A stretch of DNA of 64,000 nt from Actinernus sp. WN-2022 (lineage: Eukaryota; Cnidaria; Anthozoa; Actiniaria; Actinernidae). The stretch lies in contig JAOWCC010001751.1 of assembly GCA_030867875.1 (NCBI GenBank), forward strand, positions 25,474,369 through 25,538,368, given 5' to 3'. Every line of letters starts with the position of its first letter. Positions within the stretch are counted from its first letter, which is position 1. Below are positions 22,780 through 34,823 of this stretch, in pieces. The notes beneath the pieces are model-generated. The model worked only from the letters and a program-made list of their open reading frames with translations. It was not told the DNA's origin and searched no databases. The translations under genes were made by a program, and so were the position numbers.

Positions 22780-25545
22780 CAATAACACGCGGTGAGAGGC
22801 GTATCATCGTCGGAGACTGTGACGAAACGGGTGCAAAAGTACACGTGTGTGAAGTTAAAGGAGCGATTAAAGTAATAACTCTTAGCGACACTGCAAGTCC
22901 CATGGAAATTGCCGTTACAGAAAATGGAAGAGTCTTCGTAACCTTCAGCAAAGAACATGCTATCTACAGCATCAATGAAGAAGAGTTAATAGCAGGATGT
23001 AATATACCAGAACGGCCTGTTTGGAGGAGATGCTGCCGGCCACCGCGATGTTGTGAAGAGCACATCGAATATGCCCTCTGCCGTTTGCACATACCAAAAC
23101 ACAGTTTTTGTATGTGATACTGTTAGGATGATAACATCGGCTAAATGACTCATTCCACTCCAGCGTGAGTTATGAAAAATTACGCCAACGTCTTCAAGAT
23201 CGACAAAAAGGCGAACTTAAGTGATACACTAAGATTCCTGGATGCAATGAATTATGTTGAGGATGTTGTCGCATTTTATGCAAGGCATGAAGAGTATGCA
23301 TTTGAAAGAACTGGGAAACGAAACACAAATGGTCCAGACATGATGATTTCTCGGACCACGCGCCACTGAGTCGTTTGTCATTGCCCTTGAGCCCCTCACC
23401 AGTCTAGTCAATAATAACATTGCATATTTATGTGTTTATGTTTCACTATAACTATAATAATCTTCCTTCAGCATTTGATAACTTCTTTACTCCAATTTCT
23501 GAAGTACACCGTTATAACACTCGTTTGGCTTCAAAGGCGGCTTTTTATCCCCCCAAAGTCCGTACTAACTATGGAAAATTTAGTCTAAGATATAAAGGCG
23601 TGCAAATTTGGAATTCAATTAAAGAAGATTTAAGACAATTAACTATTAATTACCGTTGTTACTTCTCAAACTTCTTCTCACTACATTTTCCATTTTGGTT
23701 CTCTGCCTTCCCCCTCTGTTTTGTCGAATGTGTATGTTTCAGTATTGTTTGCTTTTCATCCACCCTATGTGCACTTGTAAGTAATATATGTATTGTAAAG
23801 GTAGCCTGACTAGATTAGTTTTCACTACTTCAGGCCTCCTAAAACTTTTTTTTTCTTTCTCATCTATTGTAAATTAATTTTCAAAAAGTGTGAATAAAGC
23901 TATTGTTTAATACTATCAGAGAAATAAGGAAGGAACATGTCCTGGAAGACATTTCATTTGAAAGCTTAACAACTTTAGCAGTGGAAAGCTTTTTCAAGGG
24001 AATGTGCGCTGACCACGTGCCAACAGTACTTCAATATGCATACAGAAGAGCCCCGTGTGAAGAAGACAACACGCTGAGGATATATCAGAAGCACTTCTCC
24101 TACTTCACTGGGCCCAATTCCTAAAACCCAGAGAAAATTATCAAAAGCGAGCCTCCGAACATTGGGTGTCGGAAAACGAAGCAGGTGGTGGCAAACGATG
24201 GAAGCAGGGCCGAGCAGAGCCGAGCAGAGCCGAGGGGAAACAAAGGTCTTAAAATAGAGTTTGCAAGGGAGTACGGAAGAGGGGTGAGACAGGAAAATGT
24301 ACAATCAAAGACGAAAGAGCTGACCGGAACACTGCCTTGTGCTATATATAGCTTCAGATCAGCAGTGATGCGCCGGTCAACTCCGATGAAGATGTGGTAG
24401 CCGAGTGCCAAGTTCAGGAAGCAAACTCAGAAATGAGGAGGCCTGCCTCAGTTGTTAGGGTGAAAATCCTCTTCCAGAAGGACGATGTTGTAGCGGTTAG
24501 GCACAACAGAAGGAGAGAAAATGCCCTTACTGGCTTTCGGTGCTGTCGGAGGACGTCTACCTGGAAGCCACCACCGCAGAGTTTGTAAAGAGAACGGTGA
24601 ACTTTTTATGGCTTAACCAAACGGACACTTTAGTTTAATGCACCATAGGTAACGCGTTCAATACAAACTCCCCAAAATGCATCTTAGGCAGACTCAACAA
24701 CTATTCCCGTGACCAGACAAGAATTGCATCTTTGGACATGACTCTTGTAACACTAATCCTTTAATTGTTATGGACCAGAAGCAGCGCGCAACCCTGAAGT
24801 TCCTCTCTCCCCCTTCCACTCCCATTCAATGTTGGGGAAGAAAAGTGACCAAACCAGTACGAAATTTTATCCAACATTGAAATGAGATTGTGCGGGCTAC
24901 GTGTTCCAACTATTCACGTCCAACGCTGTGGATAGTCCTTCACATTAGCTCCAGAAGAGAAAAAAACAGGCTTCTCCGATTAGCTAATGGAGATGACATC
25001 GAAAACGATGATATTGACCAAGATAGGCCAGTTGAAGATCTGGAGGAGATGAATGAGGCCGTCAGATCCATTATTCAGTCTGCATCAGCAAGACTGGCAG
25101 GGGTTAGCTCTTCAGGCCATATAGAACTACGAAATTTATCCTGTAAAATGTCATGTGTGTGTTATATGGCGATTTTCACGAGTCAAACATTTATCCATAG
25201 GCCGTCGCGTTGTGAGGTTTCCTCAAGCTGATTCAGGTGACCCTACAAGATATTAGTGGTACTACTGGAAGCAGACTGAACACCACTTTCAAACCTGTGA
25301 AAGAGATTGAGCAAATAGAAGACCACATGGCTAATGCTTCACTATTCACAAGGATGGCTTCGGTTGACATAATGTTTCCTATTACTCCTATTTCACCTGG
25401 GCTTGCGGGCACTAAGCAAAGAAAACTGCGACCAGACTTAACCGCGTATGAGCCTGGAACTGTCAAGAGTGAGCTGCATGTTAATGAAGACCTCAAAACG
25501 TTTGCGAATACAGAGAAGCTATTGGGGACAAAAACTGAACACTGA
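22780..25545 (+). pseudogene. Decayed coding region inside the hAT-like element
   Basis: Several + frames read as protein but shift or stop repeatedly. 22780-23117 carries VITLSDTASPMEIAVTENGRV-FVTFS, which resembles a beta-propeller blade. 23172-23369 follows. 23903-24124 carries FESLTTLAVESFFKGM and LRIYQKHFSYFTGPNS. 24394-24640 has a cysteine-bearing stretch (CPYWLSVLSEDVYLE), and 25237-25545 another short frame. They look like parts of one gene broken by indels and by a LINE at 23420-23890. I do not recognise the function; a captured host gene or transposon accessory protein are both possible. Confidence 0.4.
23440..23900 (+). mobile_element. LINE ORF2 3' fragment
   Basis: The frame HRYNTRLASKAAFYPP, NYGKFSLRYKGVQIWNSI is the standard C-terminal end of many animal LINE ORF2 proteins. 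It is followed by a short 3' UTR ending near GTGAATAAAGCTATTG. It is 5'-truncated and interrupts the decayed frames around it. Confidence 0.7.
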
Positions 25546-26195
25546 TAAACGATTTAAACAGTCTTTAATTTTAATAGTCAGATAAAATTTCAAAGTCTGA
25601 TGAATGTAAACAATTCCACAAAGGTATGTTTGTAAATGACTAATCTTCCTCGGTCCGCGAACGTGAAATATTCCTTCTGCTCTCGAATTGGGAAGGTCAG
25701 TCGTGACAGATACTCTGCACTATATAGCTTTTCTTAGATTATTTCCGAGATTGACACGTCAACTCCTGGACAATAGTATCAAGGAAAAGTTTCATCTTTC
25801 AAAATCCAACACCGGACTAATTCATATTGTTAGATGTGGAGCCACTAAAGCTATTCCATAACAAAATTTGAAAAGAAGTTTCAATTAGCTGCATTAAATT
25901 AAAGAACACCGATCTTAGTTTTATTAATGCCATCAGTGCCAGCTGCGATATATAGAGGCTTATTGCTATCTTTCTTTGATTCTTTGAAACACGTGGACTT
26001 CAGTGGGGTTCTACTTCTAAAAAGTTATCTTCAGTATGTCTCTTTCCTGGTTTACTGTTTCCTAACTTAAAGAAGGCAAACCCTAATTCTAAAGGCTAGG
26101 AAGACAATACGATTTAGCAAATAATTAGAATTTTAAAAAATATATACAACGATGACAACTACAATAAAAATAATAATAAAGGCGAGTAGCAATGG

Positions 26196-26216
26196 ATGGG
26201 GGGGGGGGGGGGGGGC
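26196..26216. repeat. Poly-G tract
   Basis: A run of about 20 G bases inside the hAT-like element. Confidence 0.8.
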
Positions 26217-27261
26217 TACAAGATTTTTGGGAATTGGAGACTAGTTTAGGGAGGGCAGGAGCCCATCTCCTGGGGAGGGTCATCAATTTTTAATTGCGTA
26301 TTCAAGTGAAGCCCATATATATATTATTTGAAATTCCCTGATACAAGTTTACACTTTTTGTATACAATACATCATGAAAAGGTATTTTTACTCTTTTCAT
26401 ACCTTTGTTGGGGAGCAGCCTCATAAATTGAACAGTAACAAGTATATAGCAAAGTTTTATACATTGGGAGTTATATCCCACCAGGTCAGATAGAATGTGC
26501 CGAATGTGGAAAGGAATCTCGATGATATGAGCCAAATAAATGTATTTTCCATAATCCATAGACACAGTGAATCACCAACTCCCCCACCCCCCTCGCTAAA
26601 TAATGACCGGTCCCTAAGGCTAAATTGTAGGTGTTACTTCTATTGCTGTCAAATTTACTTAATCAGCAACTGGTAAATGACAACGAATTTTGCATGTACT
26701 GACCATTAAAATATATGAGCAGCATGATAAAACTGGTAAAACATAGCTTGTACAAGAACGCTGGAATCTGAAATCTAGAAGGTTGGAATCCGGAATCCAA
26801 AGTCGCCAAAGGGTTGGAATCCAGAATCCAGAGGCCGGAATCCGGAATCCACAGTCTGGGATCCGGAATCCACAGTCTGGGATCCGGAATCCAGGACCTT
26901 GGTGGATTCTCTTACATGGGGCGACCTGTTTTAGTTCACGAATTGGCTAATTACATTATGCAGCTCTCTTTTTCCTGAAACGTACCTGGTGAAATCGGAT
27001 ATTGGACAGTCTTTGAACACAGTTCATAAGTGCCTTGAGATACAATGCCTGTATGTGAAAAAAGGAACATAGATCAAGATTCATTAAGTCACACACGTTT
27101 CTTAATTTTCTAAGCCTGGCCTGAACGTCTGTACATTGTTGTACAACATTGGGCCAATACTGTTGGTCACCAACAACGACGATGTTGGACGGACATGTTG
27201 TTGGATGAAAGTTTGTTTTACATCTAACTTTTCGCCCAACAAAAAGTGTTGTCCAACATCG

Positions 27262-29140
27262 TCCAATACGGGGTGTTAAACAGTCTAACATTGTTGGTCA
27301 ACATGGGGTGCTAAACAGTCTAACATTGTTGGTCTAACATCATCTAAAATGGGGTGCTAAACAGTCTCACATTGTTGGTCTAACATGGGGTGTTAAACAG
27401 TCTAACATTGTTGGTCTAACAGTCTAACATTGTTGGTTCAACATGGGATGCTACACGTGCAGTCTAACATTGTTGGTCCAACATGGGGTGCTAAACAGTC
27501 TAACATTGTTGGTCTAACATGGGGTGTTAAACAGTCTAACATTGTTGGTCTAACATGAGGTGCTAAACAGTCTAACATTGTTGGTCTAACATGGGGTGCT
27601 ACCCCGGGGGGGGGACTCCCCATAAAAATAGACGGGGGTGCTCGACGTGAGAAATGAAATTCACCCCTAAAAGATAGCAATATGGGCGTGGCTCACAAAA
27701 AAAATTACCCCTAAAAGATAGCACTCCAAAAGACAAATTTGCGCAAACTAAAGGAAATAAGAGACAAAGCTCTGCCCCATAACCTCGTCTTTAATATTCG
27801 GATGGATCAAACTCTATATCGAAGCCGTAAATACCGATTCAACTTGTGGGGTCTCATGCTCGAGGATCCAGCGCTATTTTTTCTCGGCCACAAAACTTTT
27901 GGGTCTCGGAGACCCCTAAAAGATAGCAGACCTTTGGAAGACCCCTAAGAGATAGCACTGCTAACGATTTTAACCCCTAAAAGATAGGTCGAGCACCCCC
28001 GTCTATTTTTATGGGGAGTCCCCCCCCCCGGGGGTGCTACACAGTCTAACATTGTTGGTCTCACAGTCTAACATTGTTGGTTCAACATGGGATGCTACAC
28101 GTGCAGTCTAACATTGTTGGTCCAACATGGGGTGCTAAACAGTCTAACATTGTTGGTCTAACATGGGGTGTTAAACAGTCTAACATTGTTGGTCTAACAT
28201 GGGGTGTTAAACAGTCTAACATTGTTGGTCTAACATGAGGTGCTAAACAGTCTAACATTGTTGGTCTAACATGGGGTGCTAAACAGTCTAACATTGTTGG
28301 TCTAACATGGGGTGTTAAACAGTCTAACATTGTTGGTCTAACATGAGGTGCTAAACAGTCTAACATTGTTGGTCTAACATGGGGTGCTACACAGTCTAAC
28401 ATTGTTGGTTCAACATGGGATGCTACACGTGCAGTCTAACATTGTTGGTCCAACATGAGGTGCTAAACAGTCTAACATTGTTGGTCTAACATGGGGTGCT
28501 AAACAGTCTAACATTGTTGGTCTACCATTGGGTGCTAAACAGTCTCACATTGTTGGTCTAACATGGGGTGCTAAACAGTCTAACATTGTTGGTCTAAATG
28601 AGGTGCTAAACAGTCTAACGTTGGTCTAACATGGGGTGCTACACAGTCTAACATTGTTGGTCTAACAGTCTAACATTGTTGGTCTAACATGGGGTGCTAC
28701 ACAGTCTAACATTGTTGGTCTAACATGGGGTGCTAAACAGTCTCACATTGTTGGTCTAACATGGGGTGCTAAACAGTCTAACATTGTTGGTCTAAATGAG
28801 GTGCTAAACAGTCTAACGTTGATCTAACATGGGGTGCTACACAGTCTAACATTGTTGATCTAACAGTCTAACATTGTTGATCTAACAGTCTAACATTGTT
28901 GGTCTAACATGGGATGCTACACGTACAGTCTAACATTGTTGGTCTACCATGGGGTGCTAAACAGTCTAACATTGTTGGTCTAACATGGGATACTACACAG
29001 TCTAACATTGTTAGTCCAACATGGGATGCTAAACAGTCTAACATTGTTGGTTCAACCTGGGGTGCTAAACAGTCTAACATTGTTGGTCTAACATGGGGTG
29101 CTAAACAGTCTCACATTGTTGGTCTAACATGTAATGTATG
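27262..29140. repeat. 36-bp satellite array
   Basis: The unit CAGTCTAACATTGTTGGTCT plus AACATGGGGTGCTAAA recurs dozens of times with single-base variants and a few deletions. Because 36 is divisible by three, long open frames with 12-residue repeats (PHVRPTMLDC) appear on the minus strand; these are artefacts of the repeat. The array is split at 27603-28032 by a MITE. DNA before it (27120-27260) contains related, more diverged units. Confidence 0.9.
27603..28032. mobile_element. MITE nested in the satellite
   Basis: The ends CCCGGGGGGGGGACTCCCCA and its complement enclose 430 bp with inverted GACGGGGGTGCTCGAC / GTCGAGCACCCCCGTC. A perfect 8-bp target duplication GGTGCTAC lies at 27595-27602 and 28033-28040 and is part of the satellite unit. 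CCCCTAAAAGATAGCA is repeated several times near both ends, as subterminal repeats. Confidence 0.85.
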
Positions 29141-29193
29141 ATCAAATGCCCATTATTATTTTTATATAAACATATTTATTCCATACAATTGCC

Positions 29194-29728
29194 TCAAGAG
29201 CAGAAGCTCATTTGGGAGGCTCTCGTATAGTGAGTTTTAAAATTTCTCCCTAGAGCATGTATGTAGATCCCATTTTCTCCCTCCTCCCTGTATGCTAAAT
29301 TCTTCCTCCTCCCTAGTTTTTCTGGACATTTCACCCTCCTTCCTGACTTTTTTTTGCCAATTATCCTACCTCCCTGTTCTGTTCCTCCGTACTCTAAAGA
29401 TTTAAAACTATCAAAATTGTCCTCATTACGAATGCCCAAAGGCATTCCATTCCACACTTTCGGCGCTGCCGCAGCAAACGCACGGTCACCCAGAGTCTTC
29501 TTAGTTACATGTTTAGGTGCTAAAAACAAAAGTCCGCTATTGGATCGTAGCCGCTGTAACGGGATCGCTCTCTGACAGTAATGGCATTACAAAGATATAC
29601 AGGTGCAAGACCATGAGTACACTTAAAAGCAAGTACAGCAATCTTGAAATCTATCCTAAACTTAATAGGTAACCAGTGTAAGTTGAACAGGACTGGTGTG
29701 ATGTGGCTGTATCTAAGAGTACTGTACA
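29194..29728 (-). mobile_element. CR1/L2-like LINE C-terminal fragment
   Basis: Two minus frames together show LRYSHITPVLFNLHWLP, FKCTHGLAPVYLCNAI and LGDRAFAAAAPKVWNGMP, the same block order as in 1-1062. The frame shifts near 29525. The upstream side is cut at 29728 by the GGATCATTTGCGG element. Confidence 0.7.
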
Positions 29729-30105
29729 GGTCCGCAAATGATCCCTCCCCGTAAATGATCCCAGGCCCGCAAATGATCCCCAAAATGGACCGCAAATGAT
29801 CCCGCTCCGCAAATGATCCCCAATGGGGCCGCAAATGATCCCGTGATGGAATGGCATGGATTTTTGTCGCTGGATAGTGGATCTAAAGTATGAATAAAAG
29901 AAAAATGAAGAACAGATTTTAATAATGATGTAATGATTTTTAACCATTGGCTCCGGCAGGGAACCCCCTTTAAAACATGTCCATCAAAATCTCCATGACG
30001 TCACGCTATCGAGCCAAACGGAGGGCGAACTCATTCCTATAATTCCCGGATCACACCTGTCCATAAAAATCGTTTGTCGTCAGCCTTCGCAGTGTCTGTA
30101 ATAGC

Positions 30106-30275
30106 CCACTTCCGCGATATGCTTTAATTGGCACGCACAAAGGTTTCAATTCGAGGCCCCGTGCTAAATTAAATTTATTCTTTTCACAGAGGAAAGAATA
30201 AATTTAAATTAGCACGGAGCCTCGTATTGAAACCTTTGTGCGTGACAAGTAAAGCATATCGCTGAAGTGGAACAC
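30106..30275. mobile_element. Palindromic MITE, full copy
   Basis: CGCACAAAGGTTTCAATTCG and its complement form arms of about 65 bp around a short centre. Partial copies lie at 21264-21357 and 36346-36440. Confidence 0.75.
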
Positions 30276-30618
30276 TCGTGAACAAGGCGCGATTATGCTC
30301 GCTCCTGGCTGTTACGCTTGTTATTACTTTTGGTATTGCTTTGAAATTGTTTCCTTGTGTGTTGTAAATAGGAGATACTGACAAGCAGGATTAGATATCA
30401 GAATAATTGACCCGATGATTTAAAAAAGGCTACCGGTTTCTGGTAAGAAAGTTCGACGAAGGTCTCGGGATTAAGAACTCTGGATTACTAGCTGAGGAAC
30501 TCGGGATTAAGAAAAAAAATCTAAAAAAAAAATCAAATAGCTTTTTCTTTTTTCCAAAGCAAATAATTTTCTTTTTCCCCCAAAAAAATTGTTTTGTGTT
30601 TGGAAAAATGACTCGGGT

Positions 30619-31107
30619 TTAAAGGAGAACTGAACCCTAAAATCAACTTTAGCTCAATGAGTAGATCTAAACATGAAAAGACTCATATCAAAATATATTT
30701 TACTGTGTTTTGCGTCAAAGGAAAGAAACTCTGCAAATCGTCCTTCCAACTGCCGCAAAGTACAGACGGCTCAATTCCTGTAATCTGTGACGTACAATAC
30801 GGCCGGGGCGGGGAATAAATTAGTTTTGTCATGTTGTTCTCGGCTTTGAATAGATGTACTAACGACACATAATTGCGCACTATTGTGCTTTCTTTGTGCT
30901 GGAGGTGTGGTTGTATGCATGACGTACGATACGGGGAAAAAAGCACAGAATTGAGCCGCCACACAATCTAGCTTTATCAGCGAAGAATCGGCTATTTTTC
31001 GACCTTCAAAAGCACCACAAAGAAATAAAATAGCAGAACTCATTTCTTTCAAATACATCTTTGTATAGACGTTGGTTTGATTTTAGGGTTCAATTCCCCT
31101 TAAAAAA
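30619..31107. mobile_element. TTAA-flanked MITE
   Basis: The left end TTAAAGGAGAACTGAACCCT and right end AGGGTTCAATTCCCCTTAA are inverted with TTAA targets, with no coding content. Confidence 0.7.
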
Positions 31108-31725
31108 ACTATTTTTGAATGGGCCAAACTAATCTATACTACGGGTTTATATTTATTCTTTACTTTAATCTCTTTAATTTTAACTTTGAGTCAGTATACT
31201 CCCGATTAAGAAAAACTATAAAACTCGGGATTATTAACAAAAAACATCAAAAAAATAATGAATTAACCCAGGATTTGAAAAAGAAAAGAAATTGGTCCGG
31301 TTACGAGCCACCGAAGAAAGTACCGTTTGTATGAAAAAGAAAACTAACTTTATGCGAATATTTTGATTTCTAAAACATTGAATCCAACGACCAGATTCCA
31401 TGCCATTCTTCATTTTTTCGCGGTATGATACGTGGTCCCCAATGGGGATCATTTGCGAGCCGGGATCACTTGCGGTCCATTTTTGGGATCATTTGCGGAC
31501 CTGTGCAGATCCACTATCCAGCGGCAAAAATCCATGCTATTCCATGTTTTTTTCACATTGGGGATCATTTGCGGAGCGGGATCATTTGCGGTCCATTTTA
31601 GGGATCATTTGCGGGCCTGGGATCATTTGCGGGACTGGGATCATTTGCGGGACTGGGATCATTTGCGGGCCTGGGATCATTTGCGGGCCGGGATCATTTG
31701 CGGGCCGGGATCATTTGCGGTCATG

Positions 31726-32371
31726 TCAGGCGCGTAAATTTACAACTCTGTCCCAGTCCTTTCCTTCGTGTGAAGTCTAGCACCCAGTCTCACATTCAAA
31801 ATGGCCGCCCAACTGTAGTCCCTCCTCTTCTGCCTTGAATCTTTGATTAGTTTGAAATTCTGCCGAACATATCGCAATATAAATCGCAGTCCAACTAAAT
31901 AAGGTAAGGAATAACTATTTGGAAGGTTTTTGGTAAAGTTTTCTCCTACCGCGTGTGCAAAATGTTGAGATTTCCTTCTGATCTATGTCACTGCCAGACG
32001 TGTCGGACAGATGCAGTGTGGTTTTTGGGTGACTGTTCTGCTTATTTGTTTTCCAGCAGATCTATCAGAGAAGGGAGTACGTCTATACACTTTCACTTCA
32101 CATAACTGGAATGTTATAACTGGGCTTCAGGGAGCAAAATGACGGCTAACATTCTTTCACAAAACTCGAAAAGGAACAGAAACTACCCGGTGCACGGCCA
32201 TTGAAGAAGAATTTCGAGAACGACCATGCATGGACCTGTATTTTCGTCTTACATCGCGTAAAGATACATTTAACAAACAGTACTGATTGAATTGAAGAGC
32301 GAATGTAATTATGAGTACATGACTCAAGGGCCTTTAATCTCGCAGCTTCTGAGTACAACAACGTACACAAC
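31726..32371 (+). promoter_or_regulatory. BLTP1 upstream and 5' UTR region
   Basis: This stretch is free of recognisable repeats just before the BLTP1 start codon. A possible non-coding first exon ends near AAATAAGGTAAGG at about 31905. No TATA box or start site can be fixed from sequence alone. Confidence 0.4.
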
Positions 32372-32633
32372 ATGGTTGTCAATTCTACTGGAATTATGTT
32401 CAATTATACGAATTTCACCTCCCCTGCTTCCACACCTGTGAACCCTACAACAACTACAGAGTTTCAGAACATTTCTGAGAAGGATGGCGTCATTGCACTT
32501 TTAATAATAGCATGTTTATGCTCAAGTTTGTGGTTGATTTACATGACATTTTATCATTCTCGGTTACTGGGATTCATTATTACAGAATTTGTGAATTTTA
32601 AATACATGAAGGAAGGCCAGTACTTCAAAATAG
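32372..32633 (+). CDS. BLTP1: BLTP1 exon 1 (N-terminal membrane anchor)
   Basis: First coding exon of the bridge-like lipid transfer protein 1 orthologue (KIAA1109; tweek in flies), a giant tube-shaped protein known to move phospholipids between the ER and other membranes. The exon encodes an N-terminal tail rich in Ser/Thr/Asn with NXT sites, a single hydrophobic helix (GVIALLIIACLCSSLWLIYM, about residues 44-63) and the start of the RBG-repeat channel (KEGQYFKIG). It ends in phase 1 at GTAAGC. Recognition rests on the continuous match of exons 1-9 to the family N-terminus as I remember it. The gene runs beyond the window, and its intron 3 holds the Polinton. Confidence 0.82.
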
Positions 32634-34404
32634 GTAAGCTGCTTGGGGAAAATACCATATCTGATATGCACATTATAAATAAAGGTTTATAACAGGTAAG
32701 GAAGAACTCTGCAGGAGGAGGGTTACACATAAAATACATGTGATTTGCTTCAATTGGGCCCTAGAATCTTTAAAAAGGAAACAACTGAATAGAGGGAATT
32801 GGCTAACTGTTGCTACCCAGTTCAGATCATGTGATGTAAAGAGATCGATGTTACTCTGCATAATCGTCTCTTTGAAAATTAATATTATTCAGATAGGCAT
32901 GACTGCATTATGATTAGAATGAAAAAGGAACAACAATAATTCCCCAGAGTAGCATCTGTTTATGTCACATACGGTAATCTGAATTGGGAAGCAACATAGT
33001 TACCCAATTCCCTCTATTGTGTAAATCTAGTTTACAACAAGATTCAGGGTCAGCTTACTCTATACTTACCTATCTTGATTATCCACACTCGTCAACATTG
33101 CATTTTCCATACCTTTGTTTTATATGGTCGTTCTGAGGATAACATTGGCCAAGTACTGACCTGAGGTTGTTGAGATCATCTCTTGACTTCTCCACCATTA
33201 CTTCCAGTTGAAGACATTGTTCTTAAAATTCCTCACTCCTTTTAATTTAACAAAATAACATTTAAGAAAGGTTTAGAACTTACATGTATAATTAATGAAT
33301 ATAAATTAATGTAAACAGATTCGACTGCATTTCCTTACAAATGGTGGAAAGTTGGATTTCATGTGGTCTTTTTTGGAACTAGGGAGTTATTGTGTATTAA
33401 AATTGAATTCCCCCTCCCCCCTCTGTTTTCCTTCCTCCCTTTTCACTAAAACTGCACAGAAATTGATGAAAAATCCAGTACCCCATTGAACATAAAATAA
33501 AAGTGAACAAATATCTTCTGGCAAGCATGGGAGGATGGTCGCTTCTGACCTGGGGGCCTCCTTCGGGTGGGCACAGTGATTACAATTAAGGTTAAAAATA
33601 ACTGAGTCCAAAATACCACCTACATGTACATGTACCTTCCCAAGTTAAAAAAGATCCCTAGTTCAATTTTTTTAAACTGAGATGAAACTTATCTACAACA
33701 TACATGTACTGTATATTGCTGATATTTGTCATCTGATGGAGAGCAAATATTGTCATGTGATACATTCCACCAATTACATGTACGTACAAGAGAAAATATT
33801 TGGTTTATAATGACTGCTAATGGGCTTTAAACTCGCAAATTTATCCTACTGTAATTTATATGTCGACTGTAAGCTCCAGGGTTGGCATTAATTGTATAAC
33901 CTGTAACATCCATCCAGAGCTCAACCTGCCAAATGGCCAAAAAGTAGGCCAAATTTCAGGAATGGCAGGTGAAACTATATGCTTGGGAATGATTTCTTAC
34001 ACTCAATGGCTTGCCAAAAAAATGAAATGTTGGGTCATAATGTGTTTCTATTTCGAACTCTTCCCATCACAGCTAAGCTTAAAAGTATTTGATGCCATAG
34101 GAGTTCCAACAAAAATTAAGAGTTTTAACCCTTTGGGAATGAATAGGTTTTTTAATTGTCAAAACAAGAACTGCAGTACTTTACAATTGGATGCAAATAC
34201 ATGTACAATGTAGCATACAATTTTCAATGATGTGCTATGAGCAAAAAGATGTACATGTAAGTGTGTTACTTGTTTGTGTGTAAATAGTATGTAAGTAGCA
34301 GTTTCTTAATGCTCCTTTCAATATATTACAGTGTGCATGTACACACATAATTAATTAAATTAATTAATTAATTAAAGTTTACTCAAAGTTTTTTTCATGG
34401 CTAG
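32634..34404 (+). other. BLTP1 intron 1
   Basis: Non-coding, AT-rich. Short open frames show no family resemblance and no distinct mobile element ends were found. Confidence 0.6.
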
Positions 34405-34483
34405 GTTCACTTTCACTTTCTATCCTGTCTGGGAAGATCATGTTCAGAGATGTTAAATACATAACAAAGGATCTCAGCTTCAG
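34405..34483 (+). CDS. BLTP1: BLTP1 exon 2
   Basis: A 79-base exon between CATGGCTAG and GTAAGA. In phase with exon 1 it gives SLSLSILSGKIMFRDVKYIT then KDLSFR, the highly conserved start of the BLTP1/Csf1 chorein-like N-terminus. It leaves phase 2. Confidence 0.85.
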
Positions 34484-34525
34484 GTAAGAACACCAGCAGA
34501 ACACAGTACCTGCAGAAAATATATT

Positions 34526-34823
34526 AAAGTGCCACTATGATCAAATTTTGACATATCAATGTTTTTGCATACTCATAAAGAAGAGGTGCTATATTATTAC
34601 CAGTCCAAAACATTTTCTGATACGACGACATGAAGTCTAATTTTTTTAATTCCGAGTATTGATTCTAATGGTCTGCCATTACTGGAGGCTGTTCCCAATG
34701 TTCAGCTTAAATGATGTCATACACACACATATGCTTGCCTGCACAACACAACTGATTGACCTATTGACAATAAAAGAAGTGGCAAATCAGAATGGTAAAT
34801 TTCGTTGTAGTGGCACTTTCACA
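34526..34823. mobile_element. MITE with AAAGTGCCACTA ends (BLTP1 intron 2)
   Basis: Left TTAAAGTGCCACTATGA and right TAGTGGCACTTTCA are inverted ends about 300 bp apart. No coding sequence. Confidence 0.6.

Larger units (their letters stand above)
21621..26923. mobile_element. 5.3-kb hAT-like element with subterminal GGAATCC repeats
   Basis: The ends are inverted repeats (CACCCCATGTAAGAGAATCC at the left; the complement of CGCCCCATGTAAGAGAATCC at the right) flanked by 7-of-8-bp matching target copies (TCCTGTTT / ACCTGTTT), as expected for hAT-type 8-bp duplications. Each end has an array of GGAATCCGGAATCCA: five to six at 21640-21800 and eight at 26760-26900. The interior holds decayed coding sequence (22780-25545), a nested 0.67-kb TIR element and a LINE fragment. 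No recognisable transposase was found, so the superfamily rests on the target length and ends. Confidence 0.6.
29729..31725. mobile_element. Element with subterminal GGATCATTTGCGG arrays
   Basis: The left array (29729-29842) and right array (31433-31722) carry about six and twelve copies of a roughly 20-bp word with GGATCATTTGCGG in opposite orientations. Just inside each array an inverted pair (GGATTTTTGTCGCTGGATAG left, CTATCCAGCGGCAAAAATCC right) confirms the symmetry. The interior holds two nested MITEs and no transposase. Exact ends and target duplication were not resolved. Confidence 0.65.

Noticed and set aside
27438..28402. Minus-strand frames with repeated PHVRPTMLDC
   Set aside because: The 36-bp satellite keeps one frame open by period alone. 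Variants include frame-breaking deletions elsewhere in the array.
27262..29140. CRISPR-like array
   Set aside because: Repeats are directly abutting with no unique spacers, and the context is an animal genome.
31400..31780. Frames reading GIICGPGIICG across the GGATCATTTGCGG array
   Set aside because: Products of a tandem DNA repeat with no conserved protein features.
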